Shown here: piece by piece, positions 1-9,766 of the stretch
How positions within the stretch are numbered: the stretch's first letter is position 1
How the letters are laid out: each line of letters begins with the position of its first letter
Assembly: GCF_016811235.1 (NCBI RefSeq)
Contig: NZ_JAFBID010000033.1
Coordinates: 1-60,714 of the forward strand
Direction: 5' to 3'
DNA from: Microvirga arabica
GTDB taxonomy: Bacteria > Pseudomonadota > Alphaproteobacteria > Rhizobiales > Beijerinckiaceae
Length of the DNA: 60,714 nucleotides
Translations under genes and position numbers: made by a program
The notes under the pieces: model-generated
Seen by the model: only the letters and a program-made list of their open reading frames with translations
What the model was told of the DNA's origin: nothing
Database searches by the model: none

Positions 1-71
1 GTCTCGAAGGATCATCCAGTGCTCTCTGAAAGCTCCTTCGAGACGGCGCTTTGCGCCTCCTCAGGATGAGG
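1..71. repeat. Family C palindromic element, left end cut by window
   Basis: Right part of a family C element. It carries the family words GTCTCGAAGG near the start, CTCCTTCGAGAC at 33-44 and the terminal CCTCAGGATGAGG at 59-71. Two fuller copies lie at 34881-34983 and 53040-53146. The left terminal hairpin lies outside the window. The remaining bases up to the first gene at 144 show no other structure I can support. Confidence 0.75.
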
Positions 72-143
72 TCAGAGTTCGTTTTAACGGCAGTTGCGAT
101 CCGAATCGTGTAGGACGAGCCGAACTCAATGAGCTGAAGATCC

Positions 144-662
144 ATGCCGACCATCCACGTCTGCCCTCTCTCCCGCCTGCACGACACCGTGGCCGCGACC
201 CGCGCCAGCCATGTGGTGAGCCTCTTGGGAGCCGGCGCCGAGGTGCCTCGCCTCACGGGCATCAAGGCCGGGCGCCATCTCTTCATCGGCGTCAGCGACA
301 TCGTGGAGCCGCTCGACGGCTATGTGCTCGCGGGAGCCGAGCACATGGAGCAGTTGCTCGCCTTCACCCGCACATGGGGCCGGGAGAGCCCCCTCGTGCT
401 CCATTGCTGGGCCGGGATCAGCCGCTCGACCGCCGCCGCGTACATCGCGGCCTGCGCGCTGGCGCCGGAGCGGGACGAGGCAGACATTGCGGCTGCCCTG
501 CGCAAGGCTTCCCCCAGCGCCACCCCGAACGCCCGCTTCGTCGCGCTCGCTGACGACCTTCTCGGCCGACGGGGGCGAATGGTGGATGCGATCCGGTCGA
601 TCGGGCGCGGGGCCGAGGCTATGGAGGGTACGCCCTTCCTGTTGCGGCTCGGCGACAGCTAG
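144..662 (+). CDS. Dual-specificity/tyrosine phosphatase-like protein
   Basis: A 172-residue cytoplasmic protein with a C-x5-R phosphatase signature (HCWAGISRS, Cys88 to Arg94) followed by a helix starting with the usual Ser/Thr. This is the P-loop of the cysteine-phosphatase superfamily, in which the Cys forms a phospho-enzyme intermediate. An upstream Asp (about residue 52) could be the general acid. There is no signal peptide or membrane segment. It lies just upstream of xseB on the same strand with a 160-bp gap, so co-transcription is possible but unproven. The physiological substrate cannot be told from sequence; protein phosphotyrosine or another phosphomonoester are both open. Confidence 0.8.
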   Translation: MPTIHVCPLSRLHDTVAATRASHVVSLLGAGAEVPRLTGIKAGRHLFIGVSDIVEPLDGYVLAGAEHMEQLLAFTRTWGRESPLVLHCWAGISRSTAAAYIAACALAPERDEADIAAALRKASPSATPNARFVALADDLLGRRGRMVDAIRSIGRGAEAMEGTPFLLRLGDS

Positions 663-822
663 CCGGGCCTCCCCGGGGCGGCCATGCGCGTCCCCTCATT
701 TCTTGGCTGGCCTTGTTCTCATCGCCGCCGGTCTCGTCTATCACAGAGCGATTGCCCATCGACCCGGCAATGCCGCAATCCAGCGTGACATTGCCTCAAG
801 CAGACATTTTACGGACAGCCGC

Positions 823-1071
823 ATGACCGACACCGCCTCCATCAAGACACTCCCCTTCGAGAAGGCTCTGGCCGAATTGGAGGAGATCGTGCGGCGCCTC
901 GAGCGCGGCGACGTGCCTCTCGAGGATTCGATTGCGATCTATGAGCGCGGCGAGGCCCTGAAGAAGCATTGCGAGCAATTGCTGAAAAAGGCCGAAGCCC
1001 GGATCGAGAAGATCACCATCGGGCCCGACGGCGCCGCCTCGGGCACGGCCCCGCTGGACGTGGATAACTAG
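823..1071 (+). CDS. xseB: Exodeoxyribonuclease VII small subunit
   Basis: An 82-residue protein, the usual XseB length. It has the characteristic core [19 protein letters not shown] followed by [11 protein letters not shown] and a Lys-rich helix ending in the KITI motif. XseB is a helical hairpin that binds the large subunit XseA to form the single-strand-specific exonuclease VII; xseA is not in this window. The reading frame is open far upstream, but homology begins only after the ATG at 823, so the short form is chosen. It converges on the glycosyltransferase gene with only 16 bp between stops. Confidence 0.93.
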   Translation: MTDTASIKTLPFEKALAELEEIVRRLERGDVPLEDSIAIYERGEALKKHCEQLLKKAEARIEKITIGPDGAASGTAPLDVDN

Positions 1072-1087
1072 CGCATCCTGCAGAGTC

Positions 1088-2290
1088 TCAGGGGGCGCGG
1101 CTCCGCTCGATGGCCGCGTCGACATCCCGGAGCACGGCGTCGGGATCGATGGCGAAGGCCTGCTTCTGTCCCTCGGCTCCGCCGATCACCGGCTCGTAAT
1201 CGGCACCCGCTTCGGCAGCCCAATGCAGGCCCGTGCTCTTGCGCCCGTTCTGCGCCATCAGCTCGATGAGCAGAGGCTGGCGCTGCGCCCAGAGAATGTT
1301 GGCAAGGCCTGCCCCGTGGACCCCCATGACGATCTGGGCTTTGCCGAACCACTGCATCTGCTCGTAGTGGTTCGACCAGGATGCCTGAACGATCTGAAAC
1401 CCGCGCTGGCGCAGCCCCTCCATCAGGGCGACCTCTCCGTCCACCCGGCGCAGGCGCGTGTCGCCCCGGGTCAGGTAGATTCGTGGCGCAGGCTCGGGGA
1501 GCTGTCGATCCTGGTATGCAGCCTCGAAGAGCGAGCGGGCGAACTCAATCGCCTCGGGCGTCGCAAAAAGCCTCTCGACATTGCAGCAATGGGTGCGCGC
1601 GTAGAGGTAGGAATCCGTCTGGATCCGTTCCCAGGGCGCGAGCCTCACATGATCGATGGAAAGGCCTTTGCGGCGCAGGCCGTCGATGAAGCTCAGGACC
1701 AGCGGATTGACGGATCGTGCCGTGGCTATGGTGAGGGTCTCCCCCGGGGCCACGGCACCCCGATTGAGAGCATGGCACAGCGGCATCAGAACATCGGTGA
1801 GCAGATGGCCGTAATGGGAATAAGGCGGAATCGCAGCAACAATTCCGCCCACGCGGCGCGTGTGAAAGGCCGCAGGCGCCGGATGGGCGAAGTTCCAGTT
1901 GCTGTCCGATGTCGTGTCGAAGGACAGCTGCCGTCCCGTGGCCGCATCCACGGGTGTCAGAGTATGGCCGGGGACCAGGATGCCCGACAGCAGGGCGACC
2001 ACCCGGTGGGCGGAATCCGGTTCCGTGAACCGGCAGGACGGCTTCATCACATCGACATTGTGCTCGCTGACGAAGGCGCGCTGCCGGTCGTACCGGCTCT
2101 GCATCAGACGGAAGGGGTGAACGCTGTCCTCGATAAGCCTCACCTTCCCGTCATCCGGCCAGCCGAAATCCGGAAAGAACGAGACGGCCTTCCGCAACGC
2201 CGGACTAGAGCCCGTGAGCCCCTTCATCACGCGGAACGCGATGGGCTTGAGATCGAAGGTCCGGTGAAGGGCGGAATGGTGTCGAGCCAT
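1088..2290 (-). CDS. Glycosyltransferase family 61 (DUF563) protein
   Basis: A 400-residue protein with the GT61/DUF563 pattern: HYGHLLTDVL around residue 160 and the diagnostic GVHGAGLANILW near 322-333, followed by LIELMA. The family transfers sugars (often xylose or related) to polysaccharide or glycoprotein acceptors. There is no membrane segment, so it probably acts at the cytoplasmic face. It starts 9 bp after the O-antigen ligase-like gene upstream and on the same strand, so the two form a small operon, presumably for a surface polysaccharide. Donor and acceptor cannot be deduced. Confidence 0.82.
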   Translation of the reverse strand: MARHHSALHRTFDLKPIAFRVMKGLTGSSPALRKAVSFFPDFGWPDDGKVRLIEDSVHPFRLMQSRYDRQRAFVSEHNVDVMKPSCRFTEPDSAHRVVALLSGILVPGHTLTPVDAATGRQLSFDTTSDSNWNFAHPAPAAFHTRRVGGIVAAIPPYSHYGHLLTDVLMPLCHALNRGAVAPGETLTIATARSVNPLVLSFIDGLRRKGLSIDHVRLAPWERIQTDSYLYARTHCCNVERLFATPEAIEFARSLFEAAYQDRQLPEPAPRIYLTRGDTRLRRVDGEVALMEGLRQRGFQIVQASWSNHYEQMQWFGKAQIVMGVHGAGLANILWAQRQPLLIELMAQNGRKSTGLHWAAEAGADYEPVIGGAEGQKQAFAIDPDAVLRDVDAAIERSRAP

Positions 2291-2299
2291 CGCGATCCG

Positions 2300-3553
2300 T
2301 TAAATGCGCTGGGCGGTGCCGGGCACAGGAGCCGCAGACATCGCTTTGACGTTGAATGAGGACCTATCGCGCGCCAGAACGAGCAGGATAGGGAACCACA
2401 TGAACAGGTAATGCGTGTTGAAGAACGCGAACGGATTCGGCAGGTCGGCCCCCATATAGCCGAACGAGAAGATGAGCGACGCGAGGCCGAAGAACCGCAA
2501 GGTGTCGTCCGTCCCGCGGGCGAGGCACCGGGCGTAGCCTGCAATCATGAGACCGGATGCAACAAGTCCTCCGAGACCGAAATAAAGGGCAATCCCGAAA
2601 AGACCGTTATGGGCATGGCTCAACCATTCATAGGGAAACCGGAACTCCGGCCCGCTGCCCAGAATGGGATGGAGTGCGATCTGATCGCGAACGAGTTCCC
2701 ATACCTGGTTGCGGTTCGAGGGCCGGCACCAGTCACTGTTGTCGCCGCAGATGATGGCCTTGATGGTCGGCTCGAAAATCACGAGGCCTGTCACGATGAG
2801 CCAGCTCGCCAGGCACGCCATGAGCACGACAAGCTGGCCGCGCCGTTCAAACAGCAAAGCAAGCGGCAGGGCCAAGCAGAGGGCGACGAGCGGGCCCCGG
2901 CTCTGGGTCAGGACGAGACCGGTCACCAGCGGCACCGCCAGCATCAGGAGGGTGACTATTGTCCTCCCGTCCCGGCTCTTCTCTTCCAGCCAAAGCGCCA
3001 CCGTAGCGATGAGTGCGCTGGCGAGTGCTCCGGCACCGGGAATGGGATTGCCGCCCCGCCCGAGGGGGATCATGCGGTCCATGAGATCCGGAGCTTTCAG
3101 AACATGGACGATGATCGACAGGAAGGCGCTTGCCGCGCCTATGCCGGCAATGATCCAGAGGATCTGCCGGGTGCTTAGGACCCGAGACGTCTGTACGGCA
3201 AACAGAAAGAACGCGGCCAGCAATCCGATTTTGGACAAATCGTCGACCGACCGTGGCATATCCCCGAACAGGGCGCCTGCCGCCTGCCATGCGACCAGAA
3301 AACTGAGGGAGAGCCAGAGCCACAGGTTTTTCCGCAGCGTCTGCGCGGCCGCCCCGCTGGCGAAAGCCAGAAGTGCCCCGGCAAAAATGGGCGAGACAGA
3401 CAGGCCGGGGGCCTTTCCGCCCCTGGCGAAGAAGATGGCAACGACAAAGAGAACGAAGGCTGCTGCGCTCAGCACGTGAAGCCGACCACGATCGGCAAGG
3501 TGCTTGCGAACCAGGGAGGTGGAGACAGTCAGTCGGGAGGTGTCGAACGTCAT
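2300..3553 (-). CDS. O-antigen ligase/polymerase-like membrane protein (WaaL/Wzy_C family)
   Basis: About 417 residues with some ten hydrophobic segments. A Wzy_C-type region includes TQSRGPLVALCLALPLALLF (near residue 217) and a periplasmic-type loop with SHAHNGLFGIALYFGLGG (near 311). The Arg and His in these places are typical of O-antigen ligases and polymerases, inner-membrane enzymes that use undecaprenyl-linked glycan. The frame extends upstream to 3700, but the Arg-rich extension is unlike a membrane-protein N-terminus, so the ATG at 3553 (MTFDTSRL) is chosen. It leads an operon with the GT61 gene. Ligase versus polymerase cannot be separated by eye. Confidence 0.78.
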   Translation of the reverse strand: MTFDTSRLTVSTSLVRKHLADRGRLHVLSAAAFVLFVVAIFFARGGKAPGLSVSPIFAGALLAFASGAAAQTLRKNLWLWLSLSFLVAWQAAGALFGDMPRSVDDLSKIGLLAAFFLFAVQTSRVLSTRQILWIIAGIGAASAFLSIIVHVLKAPDLMDRMIPLGRGGNPIPGAGALASALIATVALWLEEKSRDGRTIVTLLMLAVPLVTGLVLTQSRGPLVALCLALPLALLFERRGQLVVLMACLASWLIVTGLVIFEPTIKAIICGDNSDWCRPSNRNQVWELVRDQIALHPILGSGPEFRFPYEWLSHAHNGLFGIALYFGLGGLVASGLMIAGYARCLARGTDDTLRFFGLASLIFSFGYMGADLPNPFAFFNTHYLFMWFPILLVLARDRSSFNVKAMSAAPVPGTAQRI

Positions 3554-3874
3554 CAGAACCGGCAGACTTTGTCCCCATGGGGGTCTGGAACAGTATTTCG
3601 GGAATGCTCGCCCTCTAGCACTTCGATTCCGTGTTTTCAACCAATCGTGATCTAACGGCAGCCTGCCAAACGCCAGGAGCAAGGGAGTCTTGACGGCCAC
3701 TGCGTGAAGGCCACGCTGCGGCTCCCTTGGGCTGGTGCGACAGGTTGCCTCCGCCCTACCTGAGGCACAACCCAGCCGCCCGGATAGATGGAGCGAGGTT
3801 TCCGATTTGACCCTCCCCGGTTAAGCCCCTATCTCCTTCATCTGGCCTTCGGTCGAAGCTTGGCGAGTAAAACG
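3554..3874. other. Divergent intergenic region (ligase-like gene / dxs)
   Basis: About 320 bp between two divergently read genes. Bases 3680-3687 (CAAGGGAG) and 3722-3729 (CTCCCTTG) form an 8-bp inverted repeat spaced by 34 bp, with the words GGCCAC repeated inside. This could be part of a dxs leader, but no known riboswitch is recognisable. If dxs began at the ATG at 3788 the non-coding part would be shorter. I see nothing else that can be supported. Confidence 0.4.
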
Positions 3875-5782
3875 TTGTCCACACCCCTCCTCGACACCCT
3901 CAACACCCCAGACGATCTGCGTCAGTTGCCCGAGAGCCAGCTCCGCCAGGTGGCGGATGAGCTGCGGACGGAGACAATCAGCGCGGTTTCCGTCACGGGC
4001 GGACACCTGGGAGCAGGCTTGGGCGTGGTCGAGCTGACCGTGGCGCTGCACTACGTCTTTGACACCCCCCGCGACCGGCTGATCTGGGACGTGGGTCACC
4101 AGGCCTACCCTCACAAGATCCTCACGGGCCGCCGCGACCGTATCCGCACCCTGCGCCAAGCGGACGGCCTGTCGGGCTTCACCAAGCGCCAGGAGAGCGA
4201 ATACGATCCCTTCGGGGCTGCCCATTCCTCCACGTCGATCTCGGCCGGCCTCGGCATGGCCGTGGCGCGGGATCTGGAGGGCGGAAAGAACAACGTCATC
4301 GCCGTGATCGGCGACGGCGCCATGTCGGCCGGCATGGCTTATGAGGCTATGAACAATGCAGGCGCCATGCATTCGCGCCTCATCGTGATCCTCAACGACA
4401 ACGACATGTCGATCGCGCCGCCCACCGGCGCCATGTCGTCCTATCTCGCCCGCCTCGTCTCCGGCGGCGCCTATCGGGGCCTGCGCGAGACCGCCAAGCA
4501 GTTGGCCAAGAAGCTGCCGAAATTCATCTACGAGAAGGCACAGCGCGCCGAGGAATTCGCCCGCGGCTTCTGGACCGGCGGCACCATGTTCGAGGAGCTG
4601 GGCTTCTACTACGTCGGCCCCATCGACGGCCACAACCTCGACCACCTGCTTCCGATCCTGAAGAACGTCCGCGATTCCGAGACCGGCCCGATCCTCGTCC
4701 ATGTGGTGACGAAGAAGGGCAAGGGCTACGCGCCGGCGGAAGAAGCGGCCGACAAGTACCACGGCGTCGTCACCTTCGACGTGGTGACGGGCGCCCAGAC
4801 CAAGGCCAAAGCCAACGCTCCCGCCTACACCAAGGTCTTCGGCGAGAGCCTGACGAAGGAAGCGCGGAAGGACGACAAGATCGTAGCCGTCACGGCCGCC
4901 ATGCCGTCGGGCACGGGGATCGACCTCTTCGGCAAGGAATTCCCCACCCGAACCTTCGATGTGGGCATTGCCGAGCAGCATGCGGTCACGTTCGCCGCCG
5001 GGATGGCCACGGAAGGTTACAAGCCGTTCTGCGCCATCTATTCCACCTTCCTGCAGCGCGCCTACGACCAGGTGGTGCACGACGTGGCGATCCAGAACCT
5101 GCCCGTGCGCTTCGCCCTGGATCGGGCAGGCCTCGTGGGCGCGGACGGCCCCACCCATGCGGGCTCCTTCGACATCGCCTATCTCGGCTGCCTGCCGAAC
5201 ATGGTGGTGATGGCAGCGGCCGACGAGGCCGAGCTCGTCCACATGGTGGCCACCGCCGCGGCCTACGATTCCGGACCCATCGCCTTCCGCTACCCGCGCG
5301 GCGAGGGTGTGGGCGTCGACATGCCCGAGCAGGGCGTGCCGCTCGCCATCGGCCGCGGCCGGGTGGTGAAGGAGGGCAGCCGCATCGCCATCCTGTCGCT
5401 CGGCACACGGCTCGCAGAGGCTCTCAAGGCCGCCGAGGAGCTTGAAGCGCGTGGCCTCTCCACCACCGTGGCCGATGCCCGCTTCGCGAAGCCTCTCGAC
5501 GAGGAGTTGATCCTGCGCCTTGCCCACGACCATGAGGTGCTGATCACCGTGGAGGAAGGCTCCGTCGGCGGCTTCGGCTCCTATGTGCTGCAGCTCCTCG
5601 CGGACAAAGGCGCCCTCGACCGCGGCACCCTGAAGGTGCGCTCCATGGTGCTGCCTGACCTCTACATCGATCAGGACAAGCCGGAGCGCATGTATGCCAA
5701 GGCAGGGCTCGATGCGGCTGGCATCGTGACCAAGGTGTTCGAGGCGCTTGGGCAGGAAGAGACCCGCAAGGTTCGGGCTTAA
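3875..5782 (+). CDS. dxs: 1-deoxy-D-xylulose-5-phosphate synthase
   Basis: First enzyme of the MEP isoprenoid pathway: condenses pyruvate and glyceraldehyde 3-phosphate using thiamine diphosphate. Visible motifs are [17 protein letters not shown], the thiamine-binding [13 protein letters not shown] (near residue 146), GPIDGHN, and the catalytic Glu in the transketolase Pyr domain ([14 protein letters not shown], near 366). I place the start at the TTG at 3875 (protein begins [12 protein letters not shown], 635 residues, the normal family length), preceded by GGCGAG. The in-frame ATG at 3788 would add 29 residues not expected in the family and remains an alternative. ispE at 35 kb serves the same pathway. 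Confidence 0.95.
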   Translation: MSTPLLDTLNTPDDLRQLPESQLRQVADELRTETISAVSVTGGHLGAGLGVVELTVALHYVFDTPRDRLIWDVGHQAYPHKILTGRRDRIRTLRQADGLSGFTKRQESEYDPFGAAHSSTSISAGLGMAVARDLEGGKNNVIAVIGDGAMSAGMAYEAMNNAGAMHSRLIVILNDNDMSIAPPTGAMSSYLARLVSGGAYRGLRETAKQLAKKLPKFIYEKAQRAEEFARGFWTGGTMFEELGFYYVGPIDGHNLDHLLPILKNVRDSETGPILVHVVTKKGKGYAPAEEAADKYHGVVTFDVVTGAQTKAKANAPAYTKVFGESLTKEARKDDKIVAVTAAMPSGTGIDLFGKEFPTRTFDVGIAEQHAVTFAAGMATEGYKPFCAIYSTFLQRAYDQVVHDVAIQNLPVRFALDRAGLVGADGPTHAGSFDIAYLGCLPNMVVMAAADEAELVHMVATAAAYDSGPIAFRYPRGEGVGVDMPEQGVPLAIGRGRVVKEGSRIAILSLGTRLAEALKAAEELEARGLSTTVADARFAKPLDEELILRLAHDHEVLITVEEGSVGGFGSYVLQLLADKGALDRGTLKVRSMVLPDLYIDQDKPERMYAKAGLDAAGIVTKVFEALGQEETRKVRA

Positions 5783-5800
5783 GAAGACCCATCCCCTCAC

Positions 5801-5888
5801 CGTCATGGCCGGGCTCGTCCCGGCCATCCACGTCTTTGCGTCCTAAGAAAGTAACACGTGGATACCCGGCACAAGGCCGGGCATGACG
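5801..5888. repeat. Family A palindromic element, copy A1
   Basis: Two hairpins in inverted orientation bounded by CGTCATGG and GCATGACG. The left hairpin has GGCCGGG/CCCGGCC arms around a CTCGT loop; the right has CCCGGC/GCCGGG around ACAAG. It fills the convergent gap between dxs and the superoxide dismutase gene. Confidence 0.85.
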
Positions 5889-5916
5889 TCGAGCGAATGG
5901 ATGGCGGCGTGCAAGG

Positions 5917-6630
<714 letters not shown>

Positions 6631-6736
6631 GGGATCTCCGTTGGCTGTGGGAAGCTTGTGAACGAGAGATGATTTAGGGCCGGGCCCGGTTCCTGCCCAT
6701 GAAGAGATCGTGAACGCACATGGATGTGAGACTTCA

Positions 6737-7465
6737 ATGACCCGCAAGCGTGCCGATGTGGCCCTGGTCGAGCGCGGCTTCTTCACAAGCCGCGCCCGAG
6801 CGCAGGAGGCGATTGCCGCCGGCCTCGTCACTGTGAACGGCGCCGTCATCCGCAAGGCCTCCGACACCGTACCGGAGGAGGCGGTGATCACGGCCGAGCA
6901 GCCGCACCCTTACGTGTCCCGCGGCGGCGTGAAGCTGGCAGCGGCCCTCGACGTGTTCCAGATCGACCCGAAGGACAAGATCTGCCTCGACATCGGGGCC
7001 TCCACGGGCGGCTTCACGGAGGTGCTGCTCAACCGGGGCGCGGCGCATGTCTATGCGGTGGATGTGGGACACGGCCAGCTTCACCCCACCATCGCCGGCC
7101 ATGCGCGCGTCACCAATCTGGAAGGAACGGATGCCCGCGCGCTGAATGCGGACCTCATCCCTCAAGCGGCGGATCTTCTTGTCTCAGATGTGAGCTTCAT
7201 CTCGCTCAAGCTGGTTCTGCCGGCAGCCGTCGCCCTGCTGAAACCTCAAGCCGAACTGGCCGTTCTCGTGAAACCGCAATTCGAAGCCGGGCGCGATCTC
7301 GTGAAGAAAGGGATCGTGCGCGATGAGACCGTGCACCGCGCCGTGTGCGAGTATATGAGAGCTTTCGTGGCCTCGCTCGGCTTCGAGGTTATGGGGCTCA
7401 TCCCCTCGCCCATCGAGGGTGGGGATGGAAACCGCGAGTTTTTATTGGGAGCCCGACGTGGCTGA
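6737..7465 (+). CDS. tlyA: TlyA-family rRNA 2'-O-methyltransferase / hemolysin-like protein
   Basis: A 242-residue protein with an N-terminal S4 RNA-binding domain (about 1-60) and an FtsJ-like methyltransferase domain. The SAM-binding loop DIGASTGGFTEVLL is near residue 84, followed by DVGHGQLHP, SDVSFISLKL and VLVKPQFEAG. In characterised members the enzyme methylates ribose 2'-hydroxyls of 16S and/or 23S rRNA; haemolysin activity is a historical label. The ATG at 6737 (MTRKRADVAL) is preferred over the upstream ATG at 6710 because it begins the S4 domain. Its 3' end overlaps the next rRNA methyltransferase gene, implying coupled translation. Confidence 0.9.
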   Translation: MTRKRADVALVERGFFTSRARAQEAIAAGLVTVNGAVIRKASDTVPEEAVITAEQPHPYVSRGGVKLAAALDVFQIDPKDKICLDIGASTGGFTEVLLNRGAAHVYAVDVGHGQLHPTIAGHARVTNLEGTDARALNADLIPQAADLLVSDVSFISLKLVLPAAVALLKPQAELAVLVKPQFEAGRDLVKKGIVRDETVHRAVCEYMRAFVASLGFEVMGLIPSPIEGGDGNREFLLGARRG

Positions 7466-8708
7466 ACAGGTCAACATCAGGCGCCTCGGCGCAAAAGCCG
7501 ACGGCATCGCCGAGAGCGCTTCCGATTCCATCTTCGTGCCGAAGGTGCTGCCGGGCGAGACCGTGACGGTGGAGCGCGACGGATCGCACGCGCGTCTTGT
7601 GAGCGTCGATGTTTCCTCGCCCGAGCGCGAGACGCCATTCTGCCCCTATTTCGACGCCTGCGGCGGCTGCGCCACGCAGCACATGAAGCACGGCTTCTAT
7701 CAGACCTGGAAGCAGGAGATCCTTGCGCACACCTTGAGCCAGGCGCGGATCGAAGCGCCCATCGCGCCGCTCGTCGATGCTCACGGCGAGGGCCGGCGTC
7801 GCGTGACGCTGCACGTGCGCTTTCCTGACCGCGCCATGCATGTGGGCTACATGGCGCCGCGCAGCCACCAGATCGTCGAGATCGCCTTTTGTCCGATTGC
7901 GGAGCCCGGCCTGAAGGAGCAGGCGCCAGGCATCGCCCGCGCCATCGGCGAGCACTTGAAAGGCCCGCGCAAGCCGCTCGACATCCAGATCACGCAGACG
8001 CAGACCGGCTTCGACGTGGATGTGCGCGGTTATGGTGCCATGAAGGATGCGGAGCGCCTGAAGCTCATCGATCTCGCGAGTTCGCTCGACCTCTCGCGCC
8101 TGTCGATTCATGGCGACGTGATCGTGGAGCGTCGTCCGCCTGCGATCGTCATGGGCCGCGCCTCCGTGGTGCCGCCTGCGGGCTCGTTCCTGCAGGCAAC
8201 GAAGCTCGGCGAGGAGGTGCTCGCAGGGCTCGTGACGGAAGCCTGCGCGAAGGCCAAGCGCGTGGTCGATCTCTTTGCCGGATCGGGGCCCTTCTCCCTG
8301 CGCCTCGCGGAAAAGGCGGAGGTTCATGCGGTCGAGTTCGACAAGGGTTCGATGGCGGCGCTTGACAAGGCGTCCCGCGCCACGCCGGGTCTTCGCCGGA
8401 TCTCGACGGAAGCGCGCGATCTCTTCCGCCGGCCGCTGCTCACGCCGGAGCTCAATGCCTACGACGCAGTGGTGCTCGATCCGCCCCGTGCGGGCGCGGA
8501 AGCGCAGGTGAAGCAGATCGCCGTGTCGAAAGTGCCGCTCGTGGTGAGCGTCTCCTGTGATCCTGCCACCTTCGCCCGCGATGCGTCCATCCTGATGGCC
8601 GGTGGCTACCGCCTGGAGCGCGTGATCCCCGTCGACCAGTTCAAGCACTCACCGCACCTGGAAGTCGTGGGCATCCTGCGCCGCGACGTGGCGAAGAAGC
8701 GGCGGTAG
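7458..8708 (+). CDS. 23S rRNA (uracil-5-)-methyltransferase, RlmD/RumA type
   Basis: About 416 residues. It has an Fe-S cysteine set (CPYFDACGGC near 61-70, a further Cys in IAFCP near 144), a SAM site VVDLFAGSGPFSL near 271, LDPPRAGA, and the catalytic-cysteine motif SCDPATFARD near 365. These identify the TrmA/RlmC/RlmD family, which makes 5-methyluridine in rRNA or tRNA. The start is most likely the GTG at 7458 (MAEQVNIRRLGAKADG), preceded by GGGAG and overlapping tlyA by 8 bp. An ATG at 7419 in the same frame is the alternative. The exact uridine target (U747, U1939 or tRNA U54) cannot be assigned. Confidence 0.88.
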   Translation: MAEQVNIRRLGAKADGIAESASDSIFVPKVLPGETVTVERDGSHARLVSVDVSSPERETPFCPYFDACGGCATQHMKHGFYQTWKQEILAHTLSQARIEAPIAPLVDAHGEGRRRVTLHVRFPDRAMHVGYMAPRSHQIVEIAFCPIAEPGLKEQAPGIARAIGEHLKGPRKPLDIQITQTQTGFDVDVRGYGAMKDAERLKLIDLASSLDLSRLSIHGDVIVERRPPAIVMGRASVVPPAGSFLQATKLGEEVLAGLVTEACAKAKRVVDLFAGSGPFSLRLAEKAEVHAVEFDKGSMAALDKASRATPGLRRISTEARDLFRRPLLTPELNAYDAVVLDPPRAGAEAQVKQIAVSKVPLVVSVSCDPATFARDASILMAGGYRLERVIPVDQFKHSPHLEVVGILRRDVAKKRR

Positions 8709-8730
8709 GCCCCCTCAATCTCACGCTCTG

Positions 8731-8820
8731 CGTCATCCCCGGGCATGTCCCGGGGATCCACGTCTTTTGCAACGTTGTGGTCCTAAGACGTGGATGGCCG
8801 GAACAAGTCCGGCCATGACG
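8731..8820. repeat. Family A palindromic element, copy A2
   Basis: Bounded by CGTCAT and ATGACG. The left hairpin has CCCCGGG arms around CATGT; the right has GGCCGGA/TCCGGCC around ACAAG. Both arms of each hairpin have changed together compared with copy A1. It lies in the convergent gap between the RlmD-type gene and the SRAP gene. Confidence 0.85.
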
Positions 8821-8842
8821 ATTGTCGGTTTGCTGAGGGATC

Positions 8843-9592
8843 TTAAAACAAACTCCCCTGCTCATCCTCGTCGCTGGAGAGCGGCTTCTTGGCTTTGGGC
8901 TTCTTCTCCGTCACGGGTCCAGACTCCGGCTCGGACAGGGACTCCAACAGACCCGGATCGTCGTTCTCGACCTTGTTCACGCGGCTCGAGACCGGCACCA
9001 TGTCGATCCACTCATCCGGGCATGGCCGCACGAGGCGCATCACGTCGGCGCGCTCGTCCCGCACATCGAGCCAAGCGCTAATGTCGTCCGGCGACAGGAT
9101 CACCGGCATGCGATGATGCACGGCGGATAGCGTTCCGTTTGCGTCCGTTGTCACGATGGCCGCGGTGTCGATTTCGCCGCCATCCGGGCTGCTGTAGGTT
9201 TCCCACAGGCCGGCGAGAGGCATGGGCCTGCGGTCACGGGGGCGGATCAGGAACGGCGTCTTCTCACGCCCTTCCCGTCGCCACTCGTAAAAGCCGTCCG
9301 TCAGGAAGATGCAGCGCCGGCGCTTCAGGGCCGCCTTGAAGGTCGGTTTCGTCTGCAGGGTCTCGCCGCGGGCGTTGATGACCAGCGGAAAATCCTTCGG
9401 GTCCTTCACCCAGGAGGGCAGGAAGCCCCAGCGTACCAGCATGAAATGCCGCTCGCCCCGATCCTCCAGCACGATGGGCACGGGCTGCGTGGGAGCCACG
9501 TTGTAGCGCGGTGGAAAGTTCGGCTGCTCCGAATAGCCGTAGAACTCCCGGTAGGTTTCGGGTGGGAGCGTGATCGCATAGCGCCCGCACAT
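8843..9592 (-). CDS. SOS response-associated peptidase (SRAP/YedK/HMCES family)
   Basis: A 249-residue SRAP protein. The invariant start MCGRYA gives a catalytic Cys2 that forms a thiazolidine link to abasic sites in single-stranded DNA. Further signature parts are RYNVAPTQ, VRWGFLPSW, the active-site NARGET region, CIFLTDGFYEW and HHRMPVIL. The C-terminal tail is low-complexity and acidic/Lys-rich (SEPESGP, KPKAKKP) ending in EQGSLF, which resembles a clamp-interaction peptide, although that is inference. No LexA box is visible upstream; the gap instead holds a family B repeat. Confidence 0.93.
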   Translation of the reverse strand: MCGRYAITLPPETYREFYGYSEQPNFPPRYNVAPTQPVPIVLEDRGERHFMLVRWGFLPSWVKDPKDFPLVINARGETLQTKPTFKAALKRRRCIFLTDGFYEWRREGREKTPFLIRPRDRRPMPLAGLWETYSSPDGGEIDTAAIVTTDANGTLSAVHHRMPVILSPDDISAWLDVRDERADVMRLVRPCPDEWIDMVPVSSRVNKVENDDPGLLESLSEPESGPVTEKKPKAKKPLSSDEDEQGSLF

Positions 9593-9619
9593 GGTTATTT
9601 CTCCCTCCGCTCGTCACCA

Positions 9620-9756
9620 TCATTCCGGGGCCGCGGAGCGGAGCCCGGAATCGATAACCGCTAACGATGCACGACGATATGCAACGTGATGTGTCTCTCT
9701 TCGAACCGTCGTGTTTATGGATTCCGGGCTCGGCCTCTGGCCGCCCCGGAATGACA
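9620..9756. repeat. Family B palindromic element, copy B1
   Basis: About 137 bp. Each end is a hairpin with ATTCCGGG/CCCGGAAT arms, and the two ends are inverted copies of each other (left continues to ATCGATAACCG, right begins GTTTATGGATTCC). It sits between the start of the SRAP gene and the end of corA, in a tandem minus-strand gap. The second copy is at 38021-38158. Confidence 0.8.
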
Positions 9757-9766
9757 GTGAATGCAT

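Noticed and set aside
322..822. Long N-terminal extension of xseB (249-residue frame)
   Set aside because: It overlaps the phosphatase gene in another frame and has Arg/Ser/Pro-rich shadow sequence; XseB proteins are about 80 residues.
3788..3874. ATG start for dxs
   Set aside because: It adds 29 residues outside the family pattern; the TTG at 3875 gives the usual N-terminus and length. Kept as an alternative only.
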